Below, in pieces: positions 10,001 through 18,077 of a DNA stretch of 64,000 nt. How positions within the stretch are numbered: position 1 is the stretch's first letter; each line of letters starts with the position of its first letter. The position numbers were made by a program, and so were the translations under genes. Below the pieces are notes generated by a model, which had not been told where the DNA came from, made no database searches, and saw only the letters and a program-made list of their open reading frames with translations. The DNA is from DATJPR01 sp963843525 (GTDB lineage: Bacteria > Bacteroidota > Ignavibacteria > UBA10030 > UBA6906), in NCBI GenBank assembly GCA_963843525.1, contig CAWJKM010000002.1, forward strand, positions 186,001 through 250,000, in the 5' to 3' direction.

Positions 10001-11600
10001 CGACCGGCCGATGGATTTGACGGTGCTTTCCCGCGGAATGCAGATCAGTATACTTGACCCGCTTCTCCCGACGTTCGATGAATTGTCCGGCCTCCTGCGA
10101 TGCAAGGTGACGGTGGGCGGATCTCCTCACCACCCTCACTATACAGGTTCGATGACGCTGGACAGATGCCAGTTCCTGTTTGTGCCGAACAACATTCGGT
10201 ATTCGCTCAATGCGGTCCTGCAGCCCGACGGAGAAAACATCCGCGTCGTCGATGCGGAGATCCGGAATGTTGCCGCCGATGAACGGGCAGCTCGAAGGGG
10301 AGAAATGCACATCCGGGGAGATCTCTCGTTGCGGAATTTCAAGCCGGGAGACTTTAACCTGGTGGGAACCGGATCACTCCTGGTGGTGAAGGAAACCAGC
10401 AGACTTTCTTCACTTTCGCTCTACGGGAACCTCTTCATGGAGACCGGCAAGGGCGGACTCCGCTTCACAGGCGAAATCGAGAACTCCACCCTGCGCGGGT
10501 CTGTCATCATCTCAAATTCCAACCTGGTCTTCCCGCCCACGGAAGCGAACATCAGGGAGGAATCACAGCTCTCCATCCCCCTTGCCTTTGTCGACGACAC
10601 GACGAAGGTTCACCCGACGGTCTCCCATACGGCGCTGTCAGATTTTTTTGGCGAGGATTCCAGCGCTGAACGAACCCCGGGGTCATCGGAAAATATTGGT
10701 ACGAAGTCCTTTCTCGACGGCGTTCATTACGATCTTGATGTGGAAACGATCGGTGGCAACACGCAGATCAAGATGATATTCAATGCGATTACCAACGAGG
10801 AACTGGTGGCCAACATCGAAGGCCGCCTGAACATCACGGGGGACGGGACTCAATGGCTCGGCGACCTGACGGTCAGCCGGGCGTACTACAATTTCTTCCG
10901 GAGATTCAACGCAGAAGGCACCTTGCGGTTTCATGGAAACATGATGAATCCGGAACTCGACCTCGAAGCAACGTATCAGGGGCAACGGGCGGATACCTCG
11001 GGGAGGGGAACGGAGAATATTATCGCAACGTTCAAGATCACCGGTACTAGGTTTGAGCCACAGGTCGATATATCCATGACCATCAACGGTCAGGATTACT
11101 ACACCTACGTCGGTCCGAAATCAAACGACGTCAAGAACGACGCCATCGAATTCATTCTCTATGGAAATTTCCCGCTCAGTTCATCGCAGCGGGCGAGTGC
11201 AAGTACCGACATCGGATCGACCGTTTCAAGCTCGATCGTGACCGGGGCGACATCGCTGCTGACCGGCGCGCTCTCGGAGTTTCTCCGCAACGAAACCGGC
11301 ATCATCAACTCCGTCGAATTCAGCTATGGCGCCAAGGGTTCCCTCGGGGAGTCCGCTGATATCCGTTTAAGCGGCGTTGCCTGGAACGGCCTCTGGCACT
11401 ACGGCGGGAAAATCCTCGATAACCCGTTCAGCAATGCGAATTTTTCCGTCCTGTATTCGCTCGGGACAATATTCAACCGCCCATCTCTCCGTAATCTTAT
11501 GTTTGAACTGCAGCGGAAGGTGGAATTGAACACCCTTTCTCCGACAAACGAACTGAAGGCAGTCAACTCTGCACGGCTGTTTTACCGGTTTTCCTTCTGA
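7068..11600 (+). CDS. tamB: TamB-like translocation and assembly module protein
   Basis: 1510 residues. TamB/AsmA-like proteins are anchored in the inner membrane, span the periplasm as a long hydrophobic beta groove, and serve outer-membrane protein assembly or phospholipid transport. Seen: an N-terminal membrane anchor (about 8-27), a very long body of short amphipathic beta repeats with many LxLxG patterns, and a C-terminal DUF490-type region (about 1240-1510) with GGNTQIKM, LTVSRAYYNFF and PELDLEATYQG, ending in an aromatic residue (YRFSF). The length is typical for the family. It follows the heptose genes by 22 bases, so envelope functions are grouped here. No TamA/BamA-type partner is adjacent. 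Confidence 0.88.
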   Translation: MRNVLRLALYTIIILFLIAVVLAGVSQTQFFRNQLRSVVLTQLDSLFEAEVQMGPIAGNLVSGFSVDSVAFLIDHQPVIGVRRVDFRYNLLGIPGRTASVSSMTLVHPEIHLRRSLDGRWNFDRLFRPTPADTSAAKPFAWSIVVKRLELQDGVLDFVDSLTLHDCPRGDTLTEHRHDFTVRGINVLLAARFAPEEKYLAISRLQGKGIARNIDLLNLSGEFTITPDSAVVRNLAIITGKSSLHLTASLQGIDLLKGIVLAGLERRPTAVSLEGTPIDLNELQQLVPGLDFLNGDASLDLDASGEFGKLTIRRLDLATRHTRMRWKGSIRNLHRPEDLALTVRLTDGLIDPGDIVDLMPSFHLPDLRSLGPASLTLDFDGRPLDFHTKFDLATSAGTIHSSVALAIGGPAVLRYQGDVSGDSVDLGKLFADPRFRGSLNTTAHIEGQGISLDQLSSSFRLNVEKSEFRGLTIPPSDLTVDAHNNVISLNGSLALDKMISTVSATLDRRERENPTFSIDASLNHLDIASIAHDDRFDSDITLKLQARGHGLRWPSLGGEALVDLSSSRYRDYRLASGDFHILLDQSVPASKQFSITSPIADISLSGAFSLETLTRLVRFEIQNLRSAIAEKFRFMDSSLVPEVDHGTLDALRNSLAAEGDTTNVRYRLAFKDLEPISAVAGETPFRGEGNIAGTVRGTFSDMALDGTLDAKYFFLGNVENGFLLQNARIGFALDHLQPVNPLHVAAMQVRADAEKMNLKHSTFDSLAAGFSYGREYAQYDARALWNGESRVAFNGTATVTDAGFAARLDSLFFAYKDFAWVADSTTTLSLTSDKASLAGLVFRHDTSVVRVGGSLAPGGMISADVIGERLNLADLRYLVGTNEKRPEDNLFRGSADVHVLCEGSFSSPRFLTTLRAEGVAFKRIPFGKLSADFQYSDTTLRVSLLGGMLGATDSVDSAITIRGTLPLNLAFTSVDERLPDRPMDLTVLSRGMQISILDPLLPTFDELSGLLRCKVTVGGSPHHPHYTGSMTLDRCQFLFVPNNIRYSLNAVLQPDGENIRVVDAEIRNVAADERAARRGEMHIRGDLSLRNFKPGDFNLVGTGSLLVVKETSRLSSLSLYGNLFMETGKGGLRFTGEIENSTLRGSVIISNSNLVFPPTEANIREESQLSIPLAFVDDTTKVHPTVSHTALSDFFGEDSSAERTPGSSENIGTKSFLDGVHYDLDVETIGGNTQIKMIFNAITNEELVANIEGRLNITGDGTQWLGDLTVSRAYYNFFRRFNAEGTLRFHGNMMNPELDLEATYQGQRADTSGRGTENIIATFKITGTRFEPQVDISMTINGQDYYTYVGPKSNDVKNDAIEFILYGNFPLSSSQRASASTDIGSTVSSSIVTGATSLLTGALSEFLRNETGIINSVEFSYGAKGSLGESADIRLSGVAWNGLWHYGGKILDNPFSNANFSVLYSLGTIFNRPSLRNLMFELQRKVELNTLSPTNELKAVNSARLFYRFSF

Positions 11601-11639
11601 ACTCTCATACACGATCCTCGCGGAGGTCCTATTTCCTCG

Positions 11640-13772
11640 ATGAAGAAACGGTTGCTTCTCTATCTTTCGCGCATGCCGGGGGAACCGGTCACGCTCAAAG
11701 ATCTTTCGAAACACCTCCGCACAAAGGCGAAGCTGGAGTACACCGAGCTCCGGGAGGTTGTGGATGAGCTTCTGCGGGACGGCACGCTCGAGAAGGATGA
11801 TCGCGGGAGGATTGCGTACGCTCCCCGGCGAAAGGGGAAAGGAGCGTCCGGACGGCTCGTCGGGAAATTCCGTGTTTCCCGCCGGGATGGTGCCTTTGTC
11901 GATGTGGAGAACTCCGGGGAACGGATCGCGGTTGCCCCGCGGTTTTCCCACACGGCGATCGACGGTGACACGGTCGCAGTCGCCCTTCTTGCAAATCCGA
12001 CGCGGGGGCGGAAGAAAGATGGCGAAGCGGAAGCCGAAGGCGAGGTCGTGGAGGTTGTGCAGCGAAGCACGCGGACAATCACGGGAACGCTGCAGATTGG
12101 AACAAGGTTTGCCTTCGTGATTCCGGATGACGGGCGTCTCCCCCGCGACATCTACATCCCCAAAGATGAATTGCACGGCGCGCAGGACGGAAACAAAGTG
12201 GTGGTCCGCCTCCGTCCGTGGCTAGACGAACATCAGAATCCCGAGGGGGAAATCATCGAGGTTCTTGGGCCTGCGGGCGATGCGCGCGCCGAAGTCCTGA
12301 GCGTCGCCCGGAACTTCGACCTCCCCACGGAATTCCCCGCCGGGGCGGATGAGGAAGCCGCGGCATTCCCGGAACGCATTCCGGCGGAAGATGTGGCGGG
12401 ACGCCTGGACCTCCGGGACCGGATTTGCTTTACGATCGACCCGGAGGACGCGAAAGATTTTGACGATGCGGTGTCCATTGAATCTACCCGCGGAGGCGCC
12501 AGTATCGGAGTCCATATCGCAGACGTCAGCCACTACGTGCGGGAAGGGAGCGCGCTGGACCGGGAGGCGCTTGCCCGGGGGACCAGCGTTTACCTCGCGA
12601 ACGAGGTCATCCCGATGCTGCCTGAGCGGCTTTCGAATGGCCTCTGTAGTCTGCGTCCGCAGGAGGACCGGTTGACGTACAGCGTCATCATGGATGTGTC
12701 GGACGACGGGTCGGTGAGAGACTACCGGATTGTGAAGAGCATTATCCGGAGCCGGAGACGGTTCTCCTACGAAGAAGTGCAACGCATCCTTGACACCGGG
12801 AAGGGCGAATTTGCCGAACAGATCGGCGCTCTCTGGAAGGTTGCCCAAACTCTTTTGAAGCGACGACGCAAGAACGGAAGCCTGGACTTCGAAACCGCTG
12901 AAATGAAGTTCCGTTTCGATGCGGAAGGACTTCCGACTGCGATCATCAAGAAAACCCGGCTGGAGTCACACCGGCTGATCGAAGAATGCATGCTTCTCGC
13001 CAACCGGATTGTCGCGGAACACATCGGCGCGAAGAAAGGCGAATCCGGCACCAAACCGTTTCTCTACAGAGTGCACGATGTTCCCGATCCGGAGAGGATG
13101 CGGGATCTGGCGCAATTCGTGAAGCAGTTCGGGTTTTCGCTCGAAGTGAAGAGCGGCGTGACCGCAAAGGAGCTGCAAAAACTCTTGACGAAGGCGGACG
13201 GCTCGGAAGTCGAAAACGTGATCAATGATGTTGCCATCCGTGCGATGGCGAAGGCGGTGTATTCCGACAAGAACATCGGTCACTTCGGCCTGGCATTCAC
13301 CCACTACACGCATTTCACCTCACCCATCCGCCGCTACCCTGATCTTGTCGTGCACCGGCTGTTGCGGATGTATGAGAAGACCGTCGCCGTCCCGGTGCTG
13401 GATCAGATTCGCAATCGACTCCCCGAAATCGGCAGGCAATCGTCCGAGCGTGAGCGGGTGGCGATGGATGCGGAGCGAATGTCGGTCCGCGTCATGCAGG
13501 TGGAGTATATGAAGCGGCACGTCGGCGACGAATTCGACGGCGTCATTGTGGGCGTTACGAAATTCGGGTTGTTTGTGAAGATTGATGAACTGCTCGTCGA
13601 AGGACTCGTGCACATCAGCGACCTGGCGGACGATTATTACCTGTACGACGAAAAACAATTCGCTTTGCGCGGGCGCTCGCGGGGCAGGGTGTACCGTTTG
13701 GGGGACAAGGCCAGAGTGCGAGTTCTCGGTGTGAACCCCGAGGAACATCAGATACAGTTCCTGCCGGCCTGA
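11640..13772 (+). CDS. rnr: Ribonuclease R
   Basis: 710 residues. A processive 3'-5' exoribonuclease that degrades structured RNA. Domain order: N-terminal winged-helix segment (about 1-65), cold-shock/OB regions (about 75-220), and the RNB catalytic domain from about 255 to 590. The latter has the metal-binding motif DPEDAKDFDDA at about 266-276 and the later block FTHYTHFTSPIRRYPDLVVH. A C-terminal S1 domain lies at about 620-705 (FDGVIVGVTKFGLFVKI). There is no long lysine-rich tail. It starts 39 bases after tamB and is probably cotranscribed. It converges with merR, with only 19 bases between the stop codons. Confidence 0.95.
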   Translation: MKKRLLLYLSRMPGEPVTLKDLSKHLRTKAKLEYTELREVVDELLRDGTLEKDDRGRIAYAPRRKGKGASGRLVGKFRVSRRDGAFVDVENSGERIAVAPRFSHTAIDGDTVAVALLANPTRGRKKDGEAEAEGEVVEVVQRSTRTITGTLQIGTRFAFVIPDDGRLPRDIYIPKDELHGAQDGNKVVVRLRPWLDEHQNPEGEIIEVLGPAGDARAEVLSVARNFDLPTEFPAGADEEAAAFPERIPAEDVAGRLDLRDRICFTIDPEDAKDFDDAVSIESTRGGASIGVHIADVSHYVREGSALDREALARGTSVYLANEVIPMLPERLSNGLCSLRPQEDRLTYSVIMDVSDDGSVRDYRIVKSIIRSRRRFSYEEVQRILDTGKGEFAEQIGALWKVAQTLLKRRRKNGSLDFETAEMKFRFDAEGLPTAIIKKTRLESHRLIEECMLLANRIVAEHIGAKKGESGTKPFLYRVHDVPDPERMRDLAQFVKQFGFSLEVKSGVTAKELQKLLTKADGSEVENVINDVAIRAMAKAVYSDKNIGHFGLAFTHYTHFTSPIRRYPDLVVHRLLRMYEKTVAVPVLDQIRNRLPEIGRQSSERERVAMDAERMSVRVMQVEYMKRHVGDEFDGVIVGVTKFGLFVKIDELLVEGLVHISDLADDYYLYDEKQFALRGRSRGRVYRLGDKARVRVLGVNPEEHQIQFLPA

Positions 13773-13791
13773 AACGCAGGGGGTGAGGGGA

Positions 13792-14175
13792 TCAGTTGAT
13801 CTTCTTCAAGAGGTCTTCGAGGAACGCTTTCATCTGCAGCACGTCTTCACGCAGCTGGGGGTCCTTGATCTTCTGCCGTTGCTTCGGCGGTTCGATGAGT
13901 TCCAGTTGTTCTCCCGTATCGCCTTCGGGCGTGTACGTCTTCAGGACCTGTTTCGCCCCCTCGATGGTGTATCGTTCATCCCGGAGCAGCTTCTTGATGT
14001 AGAGGATGAGTTTGATGTCCCGGTTTGTATAGATGCGATTGCCCGCCCGGTTCTTCGAGGGTTTGAGATTGTCGAACTCCGATTCCCAGTAGCGGAGGAC
14101 ATATTGCTCCAGATCAGTGATTTTACTCACTTCACTGATGGAGTAGTACAGCTTTTTGATGGAGAGCTGTTTCAT
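13792..14175 (-). CDS. MerR-family transcriptional regulator
   Basis: 127 residues from the ATG at 14175. The N-terminal MerR winged helix is visible: KKLYYSISEVSKITDLEQ, then RYWESEFDNLKPSKNRAGNR and IYTNRDIKLILYIKKLL. A coiled dimerisation helix and a Lys/Glu-rich tail follow. There is no metal-binding Cys cluster or large effector domain, so it resembles the small MerR proteins common in Bacteroidota and Chlorobi whose ligands are unknown. I reject the upstream in-frame ATG at 14208 because it overlaps the -10 box of a good promoter. No clear Shine-Dalgarno sequence precedes 14175. Confidence 0.88.
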   Translation of the reverse strand: MKQLSIKKLYYSISEVSKITDLEQYVLRYWESEFDNLKPSKNRAGNRIYTNRDIKLILYIKKLLRDERYTIEGAKQVLKTYTPEGDTGEQLELIEPPKQRQKIKDPQLREDVLQMKAFLEDLLKKIN

Positions 14176-14207
14176 GCGCTCATGGCGGGAAGTGAATGCA
14201 TGCTGCA

Positions 14208-14236
14208 ATTATAGTGATTGACACGGGAAGAATCAA
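14208..14236 (-). promoter_or_regulatory. Sigma70-type promoter for merR
   Basis: On the minus strand TTGATT (14231-14236), 17 bases, TATAAT (14208-14213, a perfect -10). The predicted start is near 14201, leaving a leader of about 26 bases to the ATG at 14175. Confidence 0.75.
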
Positions 14237-14300
14237 GGCTAAGGGTTTCCCGGCACATCCCGGGGGTCCGGGGGCTTTCTTGAGATGAAGGATACTCCAT

Positions 14301-14339
14301 GCAAAAAGGGCGATTCCTCACCAGTGAGGGTCGCCCTTT
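14301..14339 (-). terminator. Intrinsic terminator after the TPR lipoprotein gene
   Basis: Read on the minus strand, a 9-bp outer stem (14331-14339 with 14305-14313) and an inner CCTCAC/GTGAGG stem are followed by a run of five T (14303-14307 complement). It lies about 60 bases past the lipoprotein stop at 14398 and before the merR promoter. Confidence 0.8.
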
Positions 14340-14397
14340 GCTGATACTGTCCTCTTGTGGCACTGTACCCGGATCCGACAGGTCCGGCCGTGCTTCT

Positions 14398-15116
14398 CTA
14401 CTTCATCCCGAGCTTGCCTTTCGCATGCATGGCTGCCGGACTCGTGGGCCAGCTGTTGACCAGGTCGGTCCACATTTTCCTGGCATCGGCGGTCTTTCCC
14501 TCTGCCGCGTAGGAATTCCCGAGCATCAGCATCGCGTCCGTCGTCTTATCCGACGTCTTCAAATCCAGAACCGTTTGAAATTCCTGCGCGGCCTGATCGA
14601 ATTTCTTCTGAGCGAAATAGCACTCGCCCAGCCAGTAATGGCAATTATCTAGAAGGTCGACGCGGATGGATCGGTTGATAAGATCCTGGAACTGCTGAAT
14701 AGCGGCATCGTAATCGTGTCTCTTTTCTGTGGCAACAGCGGTTTCGTAAGCGGTCCGCTGGTCTGCAATCGATGAGGCATTGTCGGAGCGGGGCGCACTT
14801 TCATTCATCGTCGGCTGGCTGGGCTGATTTGCCGGGGCGGAAGGTGCATTGGTCCTTGCGGCAGCGAGTTGGGTTTCCAGATACGAGACGCGTCCGGACA
14901 GAGCCCGATTCTCACTCGAAAGGGCGTTTACCTGATTCCGCAGTTGTTGATTTTGCGCCGCGAGAGAATCCGGCGACGGTGGTGTGACCTCCGATGTCGG
15001 GGGGGAGCCGCCTCTCCTCCTTCTCCGCCTGTTTCGGACGAGCCGCCGCATCCCGAGATGACTACCATCATGGCCGATGCGAGAAGCAGCGCGAGGAACG
15101 ACTGGTATCTGGTCAT
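14398..15116 (-). pseudogene. TPR lipoprotein (YbgF/CpoB-like), frameshifted at a poly-C tract
   Basis: The reading frame from ATG 15116 (or 15131) gives a lipoprotein signal peptide with lipobox VISGC, then GGSSETGGEGGEAAP, and then runs out of frame. The next frame carries the rest to 14398: TSEVTPPSPDSL, a coiled-coil segment (LAAQNQQLRNQVNALSSENR) and TPR repeats (YDAAIQQFQDLI, CHYWLGECYFAQKKFDQAAQEF, AMLMLGNSYAAEGKTADARKMW). The break coincides with a run of seven C on the coding strand (14999-15005); eight would restore one frame. Coiled coil plus tandem TPRs recalls the Tol-Pal accessory protein YbgF/CpoB, but no tol or pal genes are nearby. It has its own promoter and terminator. The frameshift is either an assembly error or slippage in the homopolymer. 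Confidence 0.8.
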
Positions 15117-15161
15117 AGTGTCTTGCTCCATGGTGAAAGCGTCTGGTGAGAGGGCCGGATC

Positions 15162-15190
15162 AATGTATCAAGCCTTCGAGGGAATGTCAA
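15162..15190 (-). promoter_or_regulatory. Sigma70-type promoter for the TPR lipoprotein gene
   Basis: On the minus strand a perfect TTGACA (15185-15190), 17 bases, TACATT (15162-15167). It lies in the short gap after the ATP-grasp gene stop at 15200. Confidence 0.75.
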
Positions 15191-15199
15191 GTTTGTTGT

Positions 15200-16141
15200 T
15201 CAGGGAGGGTCCTGTCCGGGTGGCTTGTCTCCCTTCCGGTGGCAGAGCGAGAGGGCACTGGCGATGCGCCTGCAAATGCGTTCGACGGTCGGATCGGGAA
15301 CCCCATCAACATGGGACGACTGCAGGCGCATGTCGCAGATATCGTTGACATAATCGACCACGACGAATTGGTTTTCGGGGGTAATGGCGATTTCCGTGGA
15401 GAAGAAATCGAGTTCACACACATCCTTGATCATTCTGGCAAAGGTCGTCAGGCTTCCGAGGGCGAAGGCGTCGCGTTCCTCCACCGTCACCGGAGCATAC
15501 CGGTGCGAGACATCGTCCCACCAACAGGGGAGGACCAGTCCAAACACATGAAACACTCTGAACCAGGATTTCCGCCCGCCCATCAAGCCCGGGGTAATCT
15601 TCTGCTGCAACAGGTACTTGTCGTTTTTGTGGTGCTGTCGGGAGTCAATGACGTCTTTGAGCGTTTCCGCCCCGAGGATTACGCCGACACCGCCACCGGT
15701 CGTGTTGGCCGGCTTGATGATAAACGGTCTGCCGAGCTTTTGCAGATCGCTGAGCTTGAGTTCGATCTCTTTTCTTTTATTGTAAGGAGAGATGATGATC
15801 GTGAAGGGGACGTTCAGCCCCTTGCTGAGAAACTCGAGGTGCATCGTCGCCTTGTCGTTTGCGCGGGAGATGGCGTCAGGCGGATTGATGAAGTATGAGG
15901 GTGTTTTCCTGATGGTCCGTGAGAGCTGGAGGAAGGCTTCGCTGCTCTCTCCGGCGCGATCGAGAAAGGCGCCGAAGACCAGTTCTCCCGCCTGGATTTT
16001 GCGGCTTGTTTCGAGGGCGTTATGATGCGAAATCGAGTAGAACTGAAGATGCTGACAATGAATTTCGAGCTCGAGCAGGCGAACAAAATCCCGGTCGAAC
16101 TCCCAATCCCATGCTACCGCAAGATGGTAAAAATCGTTCAT
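15200..16141 (-). CDS. ATP-grasp superfamily protein of unknown substrate
   Basis: 313 residues from ATG 16141, beginning MNDFYHLAVAWDWEFD. The central part looks like an ATP-grasp fold: LQKLGRPFIIKPANTTGGGVGVIL matches the K-P-x-x-x-x-G-G-G-V nucleotide-binding lysine/glycine loop of RimK-like ligases, and the C-terminal ELDFFSTEIAITPENQFVVVDYVND carries the acidic Mg-binding residues. Such enzymes join a carboxylate to an amine or thiol with ATP hydrolysis, but neither substrate nor pathway can be read here. A longer reading frame upstream of 16141 lacks family-like sequence. It is transcribed divergently from the TPR operon. Confidence 0.78.
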   Translation of the reverse strand: MNDFYHLAVAWDWEFDRDFVRLLELEIHCQHLQFYSISHHNALETSRKIQAGELVFGAFLDRAGESSEAFLQLSRTIRKTPSYFINPPDAISRANDKATMHLEFLSKGLNVPFTIIISPYNKRKEIELKLSDLQKLGRPFIIKPANTTGGGVGVILGAETLKDVIDSRQHHKNDKYLLQQKITPGLMGGRKSWFRVFHVFGLVLPCWWDDVSHRYAPVTVEERDAFALGSLTTFARMIKDVCELDFFSTEIAITPENQFVVVDYVNDICDMRLQSSHVDGVPDPTVERICRRIASALSLCHRKGDKPPGQDPP

Positions 16142-16173
16142 GAAAAAGGAAAACCGGTTGGGGGTCAAAAACC

Positions 16174-16202
16174 ACAGTACACAAAAGCAGGAAGTATTAC
16201 AA
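16174..16202 (-). promoter_or_regulatory. Probable promoter for the ATP-grasp gene
   Basis: On the minus strand TTGTAA (16197-16202), 17 bases, TACTGT (16174-16179). The -10 is weak, but spacing and position (about 30 bases before the ATG) fit. Confidence 0.5.
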
Positions 16203-16282
16203 GCCCCTGAAAACCGGGGTATGCGCCGGGCGGAGGGTGTCTTCCTGACCGGACCGGTGTGCGACGCGACAATGGCCGCACC

Positions 16283-16311
16283 TTGTAATTCAGGGCTTGA
16301 TATGGTATATT
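16283..16311 (+). promoter_or_regulatory. Sigma70-type promoter for the TPR-DUF4292-EnvC-CHASE2 operon
   Basis: TTGTAA (16283-16288), 17 bases, TATATT (16306-16311). The transcript start is expected near 16318, about 20 bases before the GTG at 16338. The next three genes overlap or follow closely, so this is likely the promoter of the whole block. Confidence 0.72.
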
Positions 16312-16337
16312 TTTCGTACATAGAGGGGAATACCGTT

Positions 16338-18077
16338 GTGCGAAACGTGTGCGGTAGAAGAGGAAACGTTGTCATGGCCGCCGCAGTGTGGGCGGCTTCG
16401 CTATTCATGCTTACCGGCTGTGCATCGACCTCAGAGGTCGCCCCACCGCAACCGCCGGCACCTGAACATCAGGGCCTTACCCCCCAGCAAGGCCTTGCAA
16501 TGCAGCATTTCATCGATGGCTCGATCGACGAGCAGAAGGGTGAATACGCCCAGGCGGCCCTGGAGTACCAGGAGGCCCTTCGCTACGATAAGAACCATGC
16601 CATTTACTATGCGCTGTCCCGTGCATACGGGATGCTCAACAAGCCGGTTCCCGCGCTCGAGGCCGGTCGCGAAGCCGTTGATTTGGCTCCCGACATCCGG
16701 GAGTACCGGCGCAATCTGGCTGCGATCTATCTGTCGGCCATGAAGCCTGATTCGGCGATACTGCAGTATGAGAATCTGGTCCGGCTGGATTCATCAAACA
16801 TAGAGTCCTGGTTTAACCTCGCCCGGCTGTACCAGGGGCGTTCGCCTCTCAAGGCCCTCGAAATCTACCGGCGGATCACCGAACGGTTCGGGGCCCAGTG
16901 GGATGTGCTTCTCCAGACTGCGGATCTCTGCAATAAGCTGGGTAAATTCGACGAGGCTGCCGACGCGCTGAAGCAGATGTCGGAAATCGACCCCGGAAAC
17001 AAGGAACTCCAGCACACCCTCGCGCAAACGTACGCCCGGGCACAGGAGTTCGACAGTGCCCTGGCTGTGTACAAGTCTCTCCGGGATGCCGAGCCCGGCA
17101 ATCTCCAGATCACCAGTGAGATGGCCGGGTTGAATCTCCTCCGGAAGGATTATGCCGCGGCCGCGAAAGACTTCGACAAAATCCTGGGAATGGACAGCGT
17201 CACCATAGAGGCAAAAATTCATATTGGCGAACTCTATTTCGATCAGGCGGGAAAGGACTCCACACTGATCCCGCGGACGAAGAACATTTTTGAAAAGATC
17301 AAAACAGAAGCGCCGAACGATTGGCGTCCGTACTGGTTTCTCGGGGCGATTGGTTCCCTCACGAAGGACGATTCTGCCTCCGTGCAGAACTTCCGCAAGG
17401 TCACCGAACTGGCGAGCTGGAATGCGGATGGATGGGTCTATCTTTCGTCGGTGTTCTTCAGCAGCAATAATTTCGACCAGATGGCACGGGTTCTCGAATC
17501 GGCCATCAAGGTCCTGCCCGACGATTTTCGCGTGAACTTCTTCCTCGGTGTCGCGTACAGCCGGCTCAACAGGAACATCGACGCCGTGCGCGTGCTCGAG
17601 CACGCCCGCTCCCTCAACCGGACCGATCAGGATGCCATTTCGCAGCTCGCCCTGGTGTACGAAGCGTTGAAACACTACGGGGAAGCGGATTCGCTCTATG
17701 AAGAAGCCCTGCGGCTGGATCCCAAGAACGATCTGGTGCTGAACAATTACAGCTACAGTCTGGCGGAGAGGAATATCCAGCTCGACCGAGCTCTCACCAT
17801 GTCGAAGAAGGCCGTGGCGGCGAAACCGGAAAACGGATCCTATCTCGACACGATGGGATGGATTTATTTCCGGCTCGGGGAATATACGGATGCGGAGAAG
17901 TACGTGAAGAAGGCGATTGCCACGGGAGAATCAAGTCCCGTCGTGTATGAACATCTCGGCGACATCTATTATAGGATGAACAACCGTGACGCCGCCATCG
18001 AACAGTGGAACCTGGCGTTGCAGCTCGATCACAATAACTCGGCCCTTCGCGCGAAGATCACTCGCGGATCTCTGTAA
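16338..18077 (+). CDS. TPR-repeat lipoprotein
   Basis: 579 residues from GTG 16338, which has AGAGGGG 9 bases upstream; longer in-frame starts lie before the promoter. The N terminus is a lipoprotein signal (Arg-rich, hydrophobic, lipobox LTGC at about residues 25-28). The rest is a solenoid of about 12-14 tetratricopeptide repeats, for example KGEYAQAALEYQEALRYDKN and YGEADSLYEEALRLDPKN. TPR solenoids scaffold protein complexes; nothing identifies the partner. Its stop overlaps the next start by one base, and the downstream genes encode another lipoprotein and an EnvC-like protein. An envelope or cell-division role is therefore a reasonable inference. Confidence 0.88.
   Translation: MRNVCGRRGNVVMAAAVWAASLFMLTGCASTSEVAPPQPPAPEHQGLTPQQGLAMQHFIDGSIDEQKGEYAQAALEYQEALRYDKNHAIYYALSRAYGMLNKPVPALEAGREAVDLAPDIREYRRNLAAIYLSAMKPDSAILQYENLVRLDSSNIESWFNLARLYQGRSPLKALEIYRRITERFGAQWDVLLQTADLCNKLGKFDEAADALKQMSEIDPGNKELQHTLAQTYARAQEFDSALAVYKSLRDAEPGNLQITSEMAGLNLLRKDYAAAAKDFDKILGMDSVTIEAKIHIGELYFDQAGKDSTLIPRTKNIFEKIKTEAPNDWRPYWFLGAIGSLTKDDSASVQNFRKVTELASWNADGWVYLSSVFFSSNNFDQMARVLESAIKVLPDDFRVNFFLGVAYSRLNRNIDAVRVLEHARSLNRTDQDAISQLALVYEALKHYGEADSLYEEALRLDPKNDLVLNNYSYSLAERNIQLDRALTMSKKAVAAKPENGSYLDTMGWIYFRLGEYTDAEKYVKKAIATGESSPVVYEHLGDIYYRMNNRDAAIEQWNLALQLDHNNSALRAKITRGSL

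Noticed and set aside
14176..14208. Upstream ATG start for merR
   Set aside because: The codon overlaps the -10 box of a perfect promoter, so it cannot be in the mRNA; 14175 is used.
16142..16408. N-terminal extension of the ATP-grasp gene
   Set aside because: The extra 89 residues do not resemble the family and cross the promoter of that gene.
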